DNA of 53,045 nt, taken from Triparma columacea. Taxonomy: Eukaryota; Sar; Bolidophyceae; Parmales; Triparmaceae. This document shows, piece by piece, positions 1-10,628 of this stretch. A model generated the notes under the pieces. It was not told the origin of the DNA, did not search any database, and saw nothing but the letters and a program-made list of their open reading frames with translations. Made by a program: the position numbers and the translations under genes. Where the stretch lies: contig BRYA01000598.1 of NCBI GenBank assembly GCA_030267965.1, positions 3,854-56,898 on the forward strand. The letters are read 5' to 3'. Numbering within the stretch: position 1 is the stretch's first letter; each line of letters starts with the position of its first letter.

Positions 1-1828
1 CAAAGAACCAAGCAGCTGCTTCCTCGGCTGAACAGTCGGTGATACACTCAGCTCTACCAAAAGTGAGTGTCTTTTCCCCTTTCTCCTGCTGCTTGTACTT
101 GATCTCCATCTTCACTCCCCCATAAGGAGACTCAAGAGGCCCCCACCCTTCTTCAACTTCCCCACCAAAGAGCTCCTCCACCTCCCCAAACACCTTCTTC
201 TGGTCCTCCTCCAACTCAACACCCTCCCTCATCCTCTCCACCAAGGCCCCCCTGACCTCAGCATCAACCTCCTTCCCGTTCCTCCTAAACTTCTTCTGCA
301 ACCTGTTGGCCTCAACAAGCTGACTCTTTGCAAGGTAGTCAATTGCTTTATCCATCAGTGTCTTATGAATGCCACTGAATTTCAGATCAACTGTTTGAAC
401 GCGTGTCACTCTACAGACATTTGGGGCAATCTCATTGAAGAAGTAGACACCTCTAGTCTCTGCTAGCACAAATCCTTCCTTACTAAGGTCCTTGAAGCCT
501 CCTCCTGGGTACTCTGTCAGTGGCACAAAAGCTACAATGTAGGAAGTCTGGCCATTCTCAAGTTTGACTTCCTTCCACACAAACCAATTCTGAAATAGTC
601 GATTGGTGACGGCAGGGACCTTCTTACCTACATGATAATGCAAACTTCTTTTTCCGTCAACGTCATTCCTGATCACCCATGGTAAGTTCCCATTATTTTT
701 GAAGTGCTCCTCTGAAGCATCATATGTGTCAAACAGCAATTCCTCTGCCAATACACCCTTTGCTGACTTGTCCACAGTTACCCCAAAGGCTGCCCACACA
801 TTTTGTTCCTCTCTCCACAGGAACTTGTCAATGCCCTCTTTTAGTGTCCCCTTGACTCTTTTTCCCTTTGAGTGAAGTTCCTTCTCTAGACTCCCAACCC
901 TCTCCAACATTGCATCCTCCTCTCTTGTCAGAGGTGGTGCCCTTGGCATGATCTCCTCCACAAAGTGCTTCTTCCTCCTCTCATCAATGAGACCAGGCTG
1001 TCTGAACTTCTTCCTGACCTCCTCCATGATACCCTTTACTGCTGCATACGCAGCCTTGACGTCTCCCTTCTTGATCCTGCCACTGTTCCAGCCTTCAACC
1101 CTAGATCTCGTGGATCGCACACTCTTAAAGCTTTTGAATGTGCGAACATCAACTTCTGCTTTCATCTCTGTTGCTCACTCCTCTGCCTTAAGAGTTCCCA
1201 CCGCGGTGACTGCAGTTTGTCCAAACTCGAAATCAGTGAAGCTGAGCTTGCCCTTAATGATACCTCGTTTGACAGTCTTGGTCTTTATTGACGCTAGAAT
1301 TTTAACAAGTTTTGCAGTTGCCTCACCAGAAAGGTCATCCTCATCAAGTGGTGCCAACTCCATAATGTTCGACAATTTGTCAGGAGATACGACTTTGACG
1401 TCGAGGAGAAATTCGACAAACTTATTTCCGCTGCCGTAGTGCTGCCAGTAGACGAGTCTGTGAATGACTCCTCCCTCTTCATCATACTCCTGGAGGGTCT
1501 TCCTTCGGAACTTGCCCTGCTCACAATCTGTGAGGAAAAAGTCAATGATCTTGTCGCGCTCGTCATGGAAAACACCAGCGAGCTCGATAACCTTCACATC
1601 GACGCCGGCAGAGTTGTCTATGAGGCCTTCAATGGCTCCTCGGTCATCCAGAAGCTTGACAAGTTTGACTTGTTCGGGGCCAAGAGCTGTGTAATCGATA
1701 TCTACGGGACCGTGTATTGCAGGGGTTGTGTGATTGGGGGCTGAGGGAGACTCAGAGACGAAATTGGTATTGCCAGCATCATTCACAACTCCAGCTTGCT
1801 CGTCCTCCTGCTTGGGGCTAACATCCAT
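1..1828 (-). CDS. Multi-START-domain protein, 5' part, runs off left edge; one in-frame TGA
   Basis: The reading frame opens at the ATG at 1828 and stays open for 217 codons to a TGA at 1177-1175. It then continues in the same frame for 391 codons to the window edge without another stop. Both parts look like START (SRPBCC-fold) lipid-binding modules. The segment near the edge reads like the START repeats of the terminal gene (an aligned KMEI/KMKL strand followed by a CSAEEAAA helix), and a module C-terminus with VDLKFSGIHKTLMDKA lies at about 360-410. The TGA lies in a continuous strand-helix region (TLKAEE-stop-ATEMKAE). It could be a recent nonsense mutation, a sequence error, readthrough, or the edge of a very short intron: a GTGAGC donor overlaps it, and an AG 48 bases on would keep frame. 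A membrane module may follow outside the window. Family assignment is by reading, not search. Confidence 0.6.
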
Positions 1829-3137
1829 GCTCAAGAGGGGGAGAAGGCTGAAAGATGGAAGGGTAGTTTTGGGATTAGTGAGGTGATTTTTGAAACGGTA
1901 TTTGTCTTGACGAGATGATGAGGGGCAACAACAGTTGTCGCTTATTAATATACGACGATTGACTCAAGTGCAGTCAACCAACCCCACTTTCCTGGTCGAG
2001 GCACCAAGGTGGATTTGAGCTAAGCTTATATTTTTACGTTGCCCGGTCGTTTCTTCCTCAATGTACGTCTCGTATCCCCCGAGTTTGGGTCTCCATGCAC
2101 ATTCTTACCTTCAATGAAGCTTACAGGGGCTAATTCTTGGGGTTTACTTTGGGCTGAGGACGGGAGGGGGAAAGGGGGGGAGATGGTGAGGGATAAAGGG
2201 TGCTAATATTCGTCAAAGAACCTCAGTAAGTCCGGATATAGGTACTGTTAGCCCGGGAGTGTAGCTAAAATCTCCGTCGGGCATCTCATGAAGATGAATA
2301 ATCCATGGATCCGGAATTTACTGGTTTCGGGGGACTCTTCTGAAATTTCTATATACGGCCGAATTTGTGTTTCTTATGCATTAAATGCAAAAAGTAATAG
2401 ACAGCGGTCACTCCTCGCACGTCCTCACCTCTGAGAGTTTTCGCTTTTCTTGGTTCTTTTCCAAAATTAAAAATGTGGTTCAAAGTTGGTTGCATTTACT
2501 AGGATTCCTAAACTCCCCGGGCCGTCCCGGTGCCCTCCCTCATTCACCTTCGGTCGCCAAAGCGCTAAAAACGCCATTAAAAAAAAGCCAGTGTATTTTC
2601 TTTCCCCAATGATCAGGAGGGAGGAGAGGACATCGTGCAATATGTGAACTTCTTCCGCGAGCTCATGACGCTCGACAGCGCCTGTTGCCTCACCATAATC
2701 GTCTTCAGTTTCCCTGTGGTCTTCAACTTCAAGCTAAGGGCGATGGGGGGGCAGAAGATCGGGGGTTGGAGAAGGCGAGGGGGGCGGAAGAGGTGGGACT
2801 GGCAATGGCGGAGGGAGTGATTGGGGTTTGCCAAGGTACGGGGGACCTTGCCAACGCCGCGTATATTGACGATAAACTTAAGAAATATAAAAAAAAGAAA
2901 TTTTGTTCACTCTCAGATTATGTTCATTTAAGTGAACACAACAACTCCCCGACCCCTCTCCTTCACCGTACCCCAAGAGATCGCTTGGCTACACCGAGAA
3001 TAGTGCCAAAACCTTGCGAGATCCCCCCTTATTGTTCAAACACTAGTGCAGACAAGACCTTAAGACCTACACTAAGACGTTACCCCAACAGTTTGAAGCG
3101 TAATAATTCGATACCCCCCCTAAACGTCTCCTCCTCC
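1829..3137. other. Intergenic stretch with weak ORF remnants
   Basis: I see no supportable gene. Around 2620-2880 several overlapping frames on both strands look mildly protein-like, for example a Glu/Ala-rich + frame ending in a lysine run near 2900, but none has a convincing start, splice sites or family. It may hold a decayed gene fragment. The part at 2880-3120 is pyrimidine-rich and AT-mixed and lies at the 3' end of the CNBD-RGS gene. Confidence 0.4.
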
Positions 3138-6100
3138 CTATGCTGCAAAGTCTGCGTCGATGTCTTCGTAGGTATGAAGCCTCTTCATCAACAGGTCGAA
3201 AGCCTCTGAGTTCTTGAACCTATGGTAAAGATCTCTGTTCATGAGGTTGTAGATCTCCTCCATTGCCTTCGAGAAGGTGTCCTCGTGCAAATCGTGCATT
3301 TTGACCGCCTTCATTATGACGTCTGCTATTTTCGAGGGCAGGTTGACGCAATCCTGGGACTCTGGCGCGACGAAGTTTGAACAAATCTGCTCTGCTTTGT
3401 CCAGGGCCTCCTCGTCGCTCATGTAAACGAAGTTCTTCTCAAAATGCATGGCGAGCTCGTAAAACTTGAGGTTTTCAGACCCATGCTCCTGCTCAAGGTG
3501 CTCGACGAAGGCCTCTCTGCTCCTCTTGTGGTCGAGAAGTACCCGAAGCTCGACCTTTCTCCCATTCATTCTCACAATGAACTCGGAGAGGAGGTCCGGC
3601 TTATTTTCAAAACAGTCGTGAAAGTGGGCCTTCGATATGCAAAGGACGATGGTGGTTTCCGCGGCGGTGATGGTTGCGAGGCGGGGGTTGTCGTTGATAA
3701 GCGCGAGCTCACCGAAGTAGTCTCCCGGGTACAGGTGCCCAACTACTTGAAACACGTCATCCTTGGTCTTCTCAACGTCCAAGGAGCCGCTGTAGACAAA
3801 GTAGAACTTTTGCGCAGTGTCTCCCTCCTTGAAAATTATGTCCCCCTTCTTATAGCTCTCAATATTTGATTTCGAAGCCATGCCGTGGGCCTTGGCGATG
3901 CTGACGCTCTCCAAGAAGGGGGACTTTAGCTGGATGAGGTTCTGGAGCATGTGCTGCTTCACCATGAACTCGATAGAGTTTTGCATGTTTGGGACAACCT
4001 TCATGAATGATCGGAAGTCTGTCTTTGAAAGGGTTGCGAAGAGGCAGCTGCTTGTGGCCGTCACGGTGGCGGCTCGAGGGAGCTCGATAAATGCTGCCAT
4101 CTCCCCAAAGTACTCGCCATCGTGCAACACTGCGAGCTCAATCTGAGAGTTCGCGTTCATAGGCGTCTGTTCAGACTCCCCGTGCTTTATATTGCCCATG
4201 CTCTTGCCCAAATTGTTTAGCTGCATCAAGAGAGATTTCCGCTTCTGAGGCTTCCGTGATGTGAATTGATCCACAGAGCTTCTCTTGTTCTATGGGGAGG
4301 GTGAGTGAGTGAGGGTCGGAGTAGTTAATAGAGTAAGGAGGACGGGGGGGGGGGGGGGGGGAGAGAGGTAGGAGGGATCGGGAAAGGTTTCGTGTTAGTT
4401 TTCAGGGGAAGAAGGCGGAGAGGATGTTTTGGAATGGCGGTCGTCGCCGTTCTCACCTGTTGCTTCATGACGCTTCCGCGGCGTGCCTGGCGACTCGGCG
4501 CTGGCGAATCAGCTTCCTTCAAGTCGTCATGTGTAATTCCCAGGTTCCCTGGAGAGGCTGTTACCCTGACATGGCCCGAGAGGATCATGAACACCTTATC
4601 CCCCATCTCGCCCTCGTTACAAATCACATCATCGGGGTTAGCGAGCTCGTACTGACACATAGACGAGAGTATTTCGAGTTTGCCGGAAGGTACGATTTTG
4701 AGGAAGGGTAGTCGTGAAAGGTAGTCTGCGATGTTAGTCTGTTTGGAGAAGGGGGAAGAGGGTGGATGTTAGTTATGTGAGAAATTTGAGGACGAGGACA
4801 ATGGTTTGATCGCGCAACCTCGCGCCGTTAGGGTTAATTTCCTTTCTGTAATATAATACATTGCACCTTACCTGCATCAAGGCATTTAGCATGGGGATGT
4901 CAAGGGTGCTGTCAGGTTTGGCTTTGGCGGCACTCTCGAAGACTTTGTATTTCTCCCAATTTAGCATCAGTAATGTTGCGCCTGTTGTGGAGACAATGTT
5001 GATGGAATCGATCATTTCGAGGATGTTCTTGTGCTCCCTCTTGGCCCCATACATGGCCTGAGGAGGACGAGGGAGGAGCGAGGGGAGGAGCGAAGAAAGG
5101 GGCGAGAAGCGATGAGGGAAGGAATGGGCGAGAGTGTATGCAAAAGGTTAAGCAACGTGGACGCAGCAGAGTAAGCTTTGAGATAATGGCGCGCCCCCGT
5201 CGTATTTCCCTGCGCTTAACCTTCTCTTTTTTCACCTCTCACCTTTTCCCTAACCGACATCTCCCTCTTATTCGATTCGGATATGAGCTGTTTCACAGAG
5301 GGGATGTAGACCATGTCTCCCTGCTTCTTCTTGCAGAGGAACTGCAGTGTTTTGGAAGGATGGTGTAGCGCGGCGGATGAGTATTGGTCGAGTTCGAGTT
5401 CTCATATTCAAGTGCCCCAAGTCTCTCTCTTCTTCAACCTCTCCCCCTCCCTTTTGATAATGACGAGCGTGTTTGCCGCTCAACTCGTTGTCAAGTTTAC
5501 CACGCGATTGTAATGTGCTCAACCTTTGGGACCTTCGCGCCACCCCCCGCTTGACACCCCCACCTCCGATAATATCTTACCTCTCTGATGTTGTCAGTTT
5601 TCTTCTGAATAGTGGGGAGGATGGCGAGCACGTCGACCCCGCCCTCGGCGACCACAAAAAATGTGTTCTTGTCCACTGTTTTCACTACGGTGGGGGAGAG
5701 AAGGAAGTTTGTCATGTCAGTAAAGGGCAAGTAAAGCATCAGAACTGTTTGGGGGAGGGGGGGGGGGGACGCACACAGAATCACAAAAGCCCGCATTACC
5801 ACGCCGAACCAGCTCCTTTTGGTGTACACTCTCGACAAACCCTCCATTACTCTCACCCCCCACCACCACAAGCCAACTTACCCTCAGCTCCGGGCTTGAC
5901 CTTGACAAGTCTGAAGCAGTTTGTGAACTCTGCAATATCTTCATCCGACCATTTAAGTATGCCGATTGGACATTTCTGCAGAAAGTCTGCGATCTGCGTT
6001 TGTTTGAGACGCAAGGGGTTGGGGTGAGGTTTAGAGGGCAAATAGATTCGATCCCCAACTTCTTGTGTTCCTCATGTTGTATTTTGGGTCCATCACACTC

Positions 6101-6202
6101 AATCGGTCTCGCACTCTTTCGGATAGGTCAATATAAGACGGGTGAACACAGCGGGCGTCGACTTACATTGTTGTTGGTCACCTTTGCTGCAGCATTCCCC
6201 AT
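3138..6202 (-). CDS. Cyclic-nucleotide-binding domain protein with C-terminal RGS domain
   Basis: Seven exons joined with matching phases: 6202-6167, 5993-5882, 5684-5581, 5341-5243, 5057-4872, 4738-4457 and 4289-3138, giving 656 residues. It starts MGNAAAK, a good N-myristoylation signal, so membrane attachment is likely. Residues ~15-180 look like a degenerate CNBD. A second CNBD (~180-350) has a phosphate-binding cassette FGEM..PRAAT at 334-348 and is split by a ~80-residue basic insertion containing RRGS, a PKA-type site. A third CNBD (~398-503) has FGEL..NPRLAT at 465-482, with the Glu and Arg that contact cyclic nucleotide. Residues ~528-644 are an RGS domain (FVEHL, ENLKFYELA, FVAPESQD, HRFKNSEAF). 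No kinase domain is present. By family knowledge this would link cNMP sensing to G-alpha GTPase acceleration; that role is inference. Confidence 0.85.
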
Positions 6203-6757
6203 GATTACCAGGCCGCGAAGGGGGGATCTAGGCCTGGATCTTGGGCTTTCTTGGAACTACAGATAGTCGGCGGACACTCGCGGTGGTGTTAAAGAAGGAG
6301 CTTCAACCCTAGGTTGCTTCAAAAATACGGCTCGGGGAAGGAGAGGTTGGAGGATGTGTTGGAAGTGTTGTGAATGGCCTCTTAGCGCCGAAACAACTGA
6401 CTTTCCGGAGAGACTTTGGCTGTCTCTTTTTCTAGTGAAAATAATATGAATTGCTTGAGACACCACAAGGTGACCAAAAAAATCAAGTACAAAGGAGATG
6501 TTTGATAACGCATAAGGACAACAACTCAACGTCGATCGTGACGCCAGCATAGACAGTAAATGATTTATGGAAGTAAGGGAATCCGCTGGTGCACGGCGAT
6601 GGCGTTGTAGGGTGATGGATGCACGTATATCACGTTCCCAAGAAGTCCCCGTGAAATCTGCGTTCATTGTCGCCCCCTCCCAAAGACCTCCCCCAAATTT
6701 CTCTGACTCCCCTGGGCACCCACCACCTTTTCTTTGTCCCCAAACAATCCTTCCCTG
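6203..6757. promoter_or_regulatory. Shared upstream region of two divergent genes
   Basis: A 555 bp gap lies between the first codons of the CNBD-RGS gene (-) and the plastid ribosomal protein gene (+). Open frames here look like shadows. I see no clear conserved motif, so the promoter role rests only on the head-to-head arrangement. Confidence 0.35.
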
Positions 6758-7238
6758 ATGAAGCTCTTGACCTTCCTCTTCGCCCTGCTCACCTTGGCCC
6801 CCGCTACAGCATTTTTTGGAGTTTCTACACCCACCAGTGCATTCAGCTCGACGTAAGTGCCCCCCATGCATATTTTTCACATATCACAAAAACCGATGTC
6901 ACGCTGGACATTACTCAAATATTATCCTTTTCAGTTCCTAATACACATTAAAATCCCATGCGACGCTCTTTTACGATATCAATCCCAATCACCCTCCTCC
7001 CTAATCCTCCTCTGATCCCCTAACCCCTCCCTTCCCCCCTTCCCTTCCCCGTGTTTCCTATCCTTCCCATAAACATAGTTCCCTCTCCGCGAAGCACGCC
7101 ATGAAGAAGGCCGCAAAAGGTCACAACGCCTACCGTCCCAAGAAGTCCCGTCCCTCCGACATCAACCGTAAGGCTCCTTCGTACAACCTTCCTAAGGACG
7201 CAGACAAGCCCGCTGAGTACACCATCGGAGGGAAGTAG
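6758..7238 (+). CDS. Plastid ribosomal protein cL38 (PSRP6)-like
   Basis: Two exons, 6758-6852 and 7079-7238 (ACGTAAGT donor, CATAG acceptor, phase 2), encode 84 residues. Exon 1 encodes a hydrophobic signal MKLLTFLFALLTLAPATAFF followed by a Ser/Thr-rich transit segment. An ATAF-type cleavage context is what complex red plastids use for import. Exon 2 encodes a short, very basic mature protein with AYRPKKSRPSDINRKAPSY and a PAEYTIGGK end. This pattern (RPxK, W/SDI.RK, Y, then a Pro-rich end) resembles the small plastid-specific large-subunit protein PSRP6/cL38. The assignment is from memory of the family; the plastid-targeting signal is the firmer part. Confidence 0.55.
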
Positions 7239-7384
7239 AGAAGGGGGGAATGGACAACTCTATATACTAAAGAGAGGGAGAGATGTGTTGTTAAGCAAAC
7301 CATTTAGTAGGCCAATATTGTAAATCGAAACCCCCACGATTATTATGAATCCCCCCCCCCCTTCCTTCCCTTCCCCTTGTTCAA

Positions 7385-9706
7385 TCATGGTGTCATCCTA
7401 GCTTTCTGTAGAAGTTCGGGAATATCAACCGAGAACACCTTATCCATTTCCTTCACCATTCTCTTATCAAGTTTCTGAAAACTGCTCAAATCCTTAACCT
7501 CCAACAGTGCTTGTTTGAACGCTCCCAGATTAGGAAAGTCCCCTTTCGGTAGCTCGTACCTCCTCGCGCACATAACAAACTCCCTCTCCAGCCTGTCGAT
7601 GAGCTTCCTCTGTTTCTCCTTCCTCCCCCACGTGTACGGCATCTGTTTCCTAAGGTAGTGAATAATATAAGCATGTACCTTAACGCTCCTCGCTCTCTTA
7701 ACCAACTCATTAATCCTCCTCATTACCGCGTTCTGAGGGAGCGTTGCAATGTCGTTAAAAAGGTCCGCCTTCTCGCTCATCAACAGCGCCTCCTGCTCCT
7801 TACACTTAAGTTCATGCTCCCAGAAGCTGCCTATGTACACCCTACAAACCTCGGGTGTTAACATAACCTTCCCTAAACTCCACATCAGCGCACCGTAAAC
7901 CCTCATAAGTTGCTGCGCGTCCACCATGTCAGCCTTGTTAAGGAGAACTCTAACCTTATCAGAGTGCGGTTTCATTAACTCGATAACCCTTTTAAGCTCG
8001 TCGGATATATCGAGTTTATGAGCGTCGAATATAATCACAATCAAATCAGCCCGTTCAGCGAACCACTTCATCACACCCTCGTAATCGTAATTCCTACCAG
8101 CGTTCTGCTTCTCCCCTGAAAGTACACCAGGGGTATCTACTAAGGTTATATTCTTAAGTATATCAGCGTCCATTTCCACTCCTTCTAATCTACTTAAAAA
8201 GTTATTCCCAAACGGGCTCAAACCTCTAAAAGGTCTATCCGCTTGCGCCGCCAGCGCCGCCCCTGGTACAACTCTTTCAGCTTGTTCATTTAACATAATC
8301 GTAGTAAACCTATCCGTGGTAGGTTCCGGTCCTATTCTCTGTCCCGGGAAATCTCTCCCTAACAAGTACCTAATGAAGCTTGTTTTACCAACGCTGTAAC
8401 CCCCCAATAACAACACCATTGGCTTAGCATCGAAGTCACTCGGTCCAAGTGGGGGGGAGTGGAAGTGACCGTATTTTGAGGAGACTTCGAGAGGACGGAT
8501 CTTCTTTTTGTACATCTTTTTTAAGCCGGTGAATATTACTTCCTTGTCGAATTGGGAGAGATCGAGATTTGAGGGATCGCCTTTTGCTATTGTGTCTGAG
8601 GCGGGGATGTTGGGCGGGTTGGTGAAGGATGCGGCAGGGGGTGAGGTTTGTGTTTGTTGTTGTGACGTGTTTGGTGGTCTTTGGTAATTAGAAGATCCCC
8701 CTTGGTACGTTGCTTGAGGTCTCCCCCCCGGGGCAGAGTTACGGCCTGGAATCCCGGGCATTGGTGGAGGTGGACGACGTGGGTTTGAAGAGGATTGTGG
8801 GGGAGCGGAGTTGTGGGGGGACACGGGTGGCATGTTAGGTGGGGGGGGTCTAAGGGTAGGGAGAGGGGAGAGGGGAGGAGGGGGGGGAGGGGGGGTTAGT
8901 TGGCATGTTCGTTGCAGTTAGGGTTCGAATTGATTGCAGATATTTGGGTGCAACACAACAAGTAGGGTTTTGACGCACCTTCTTTGGTAGTGGTAAGGTG
9001 TGTTTTGGTTCTGGTTTTCGTTTCCTCCCTGTTGTTGTTGGTACTGTTGTTGTGGATGTTGTGGTTGTTGTGGATGTTGTGGATGTTGTGGTTGTTGTGG
9101 TTGTTGTTGTTGCTGCTGTTGTTGTGGTTGCTGCTGTTGATGCTGTTGCTGTCCCTGCCATCTTTCTTCTTCTCCTCCTCCTTCTCCTCCATCCCCTCCC
9201 ATCCCGCCCCTATAATATTGTCCGTGCCATCCTCTTCTCTGTTTATATCTTTGTCCTCCTGTGTAATAGTTGGTTCCTTTGTTCTCTCCTATAGCTGGTG
9301 TCTGTCCTAGTTGTTCTTGTTGTCTAACTTCAACTGGTGTAGTTTCTCCTCCTATTACTGTATCTTCTCTTGTTGTTGATTCTCTTCCTCCTCCCCTTCC
9401 TCTTGTATTAGTCGTGCAGGTAGTGCAGCAATTGTTGCTCTTATTCTCATTATTAACTACATCAGACGATGAGCTTGACGATGAATCACTTAATGAAGCT
9501 AACGGTGTCCTATCATCTATCGTATTAGGTAGTATAGTGTTGTATTGATAGTTGTAGTTGTGTTGATTTAAGCCGCCTCCCCTGATGTTTGTTGGCATAA
9601 TGTTTATGATGTGAGACCTTAGAGGTTTATGGGCTATACTATATGATAATCTACATATCAAACATAGTATTAAGCTTAGCGTTGCTATTGATAAACGGAG
9701 TTTCAT
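7385..9706 (-). CDS. EHD/dynamin-like GTPase with signal-like N-terminus and Gln-rich region
   Basis: Two exons, 9706-8979 and 8849-7385 (phase 2 junction rebuilding an Arg codon), give 730 residues. The C-terminal ~400 residues are an EHD-type dynamin-family ATPase/GTPase. They carry P-loop GGYSVGKTS, the PEPTTDRF switch region, VDTPG and NKAD, followed by the helical region ending VDIPELLQKARMTP. There is no EH domain after it, unlike animal EHD1-4. The N-terminal half is low complexity: Ser, Asn and Gly runs, then long Gln/Pro/His tracts and a Pro-rich linker. I chose the ATG at 9706 because it gives a typical signal peptide (MKLRLSIATLSLILCLICRL); the ATG at 9859 would overlap the ClpS start. 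EHD proteins tubulate and cut membranes from the cytosol, so a signal peptide is odd. Exon 1 could also be mis-joined. Confidence 0.75.
9036..9150. repeat. Trinucleotide-type (TTG/TTGTGG)n low-complexity tract
   Basis: On + the tract is runs of TTG, TGG and TGC triplets. On - it encodes the Gln/Pro/His stretch of the EHD-like protein. Such tracts vary in length easily. Confidence 0.8.
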
Positions 9707-9821
9707 CTCAAAAGCCTCTTTTTCACTCAAGTTCCACTTTCCTTCAATTGATCTTGACTTTTGCCTTTTTCTCCTTTCGTTTTCCACCGAAAAGTCCCCA
9801 AAGTTCCACCTTTCTTTTCTC
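9707..9821. promoter_or_regulatory. Compact bidirectional promoter region (EHD-like / ClpS)
   Basis: Only 115 bp separate the two chosen start codons on opposite strands, so transcription start elements for both genes must lie here or inside the genes. No motif is recognised. Confidence 0.3.
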
Positions 9822-10546
9822 ATGAAGCCTCTTTTAATCTTCCTAACGCTATTACTCATACCTACTAATGCATTTCACTCAACAACGTTCATAAACAAAC
9901 GTAGTGCATATAGATTAAATAAGATTGACACAAAAACAAACAGAAAGGTGAGGAAGCCATGAAGGAGCGATGTCACCAAATCTAATTACCCTCATACAAC
10001 CTGCTAGCCCTTTATACATACACACACACACTAACTTATACTTGTTACCCTAACGCTTACAAAACAACGTCAATACAACAACAACAACAACACACACAGA
10101 TGACACAAATAATGATGGCTGAGGAGGGTGGTGGTGGTGGTGGTGATGGCGGAGGAGGCAGTGCCGAGAGGGAGACCGGCAAGCAGGGTAAGGTCGCCCT
10201 AAAGGAGCGCGTCGAGGAAGAGGTAGTCGCAAAGTCAAAAGAGAAGCAAACGAACGAGCCCATGTGGAGGGTTTTACTCCACAACGATGAGATCCACACA
10301 TTCGACTACGTCACCCACTCCATCGTTAAAATCGTCAAACAGCTGACTCGGAAGAAGGCGCACCAGATAACCATACAGACGCACAGCGCTGGGCAGGCTA
10401 CTGTTATCATCGTTTGGAAACAGTTGGCGGAAACTTACTGTATGGGACTGCAGAAACAAGGACTTACTGCTAGTATTGCACCGGATAGCGGGTTTAAGAA
10501 AGGGGGTGGGGGGGATGGAGGAGAGGATGGACCGAGTACGGAGTAA
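9822..10546 (+). CDS. clpS: ClpS adaptor protein, plastid-targeted
   Basis: Two exons, 9822-9947 and 10100-10546 (AAG/GTGAGG donor, CACACAG acceptor, phase 0), encode 190 residues. Exon 1 gives a signal peptide with a plastid-type cleavage motif (MKPLLIFLTLLLIPTNAFHS) and a basic transit stretch. Exon 2 starts with an acidic/Gly-rich linker and then the ClpS core WRVLLHNDEIHTFDYVTHS, with the usual Asn-Asp pair that contacts N-degron residues. It ends near GLTASIAPD, like bacterial ClpS. ClpS delivers N-end-rule substrates to the ClpC/ClpP protease, here presumably in the plastid stroma. The C-terminus adds a Gly-rich tail. Without exon 1 the protein would lack a targeting signal, which supports the splice. 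Confidence 0.88.
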
Positions 10547-10628
10547 ATCAGTTGAAATGGAGGGGGGTGAAAGATATGATATGATAGGAGAATTATTTTT
10601 ACCAAAATACATACACTTTAACATATCT

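Noticed and set aside
2385..2612. 75-residue + ORF
   Set aside because: Low protein likeness, no family, no splice context.
5473..6058. Long + and - frames over the CNBD-RGS introns
   Set aside because: Pro/Ser-rich shadows of introns and exons; the spliced - model gives a complete, phase-consistent protein.
6257..6880. 207-residue - frame
   Set aside because: Overlaps the plastid ribosomal protein exon antisense and has no protein-like domain.
8896..9310. Asn/Thr- and Val/Leu-repeat frames
   Set aside because: Other-frame readings of the TTG-type microsatellite that encodes the Gln tract.
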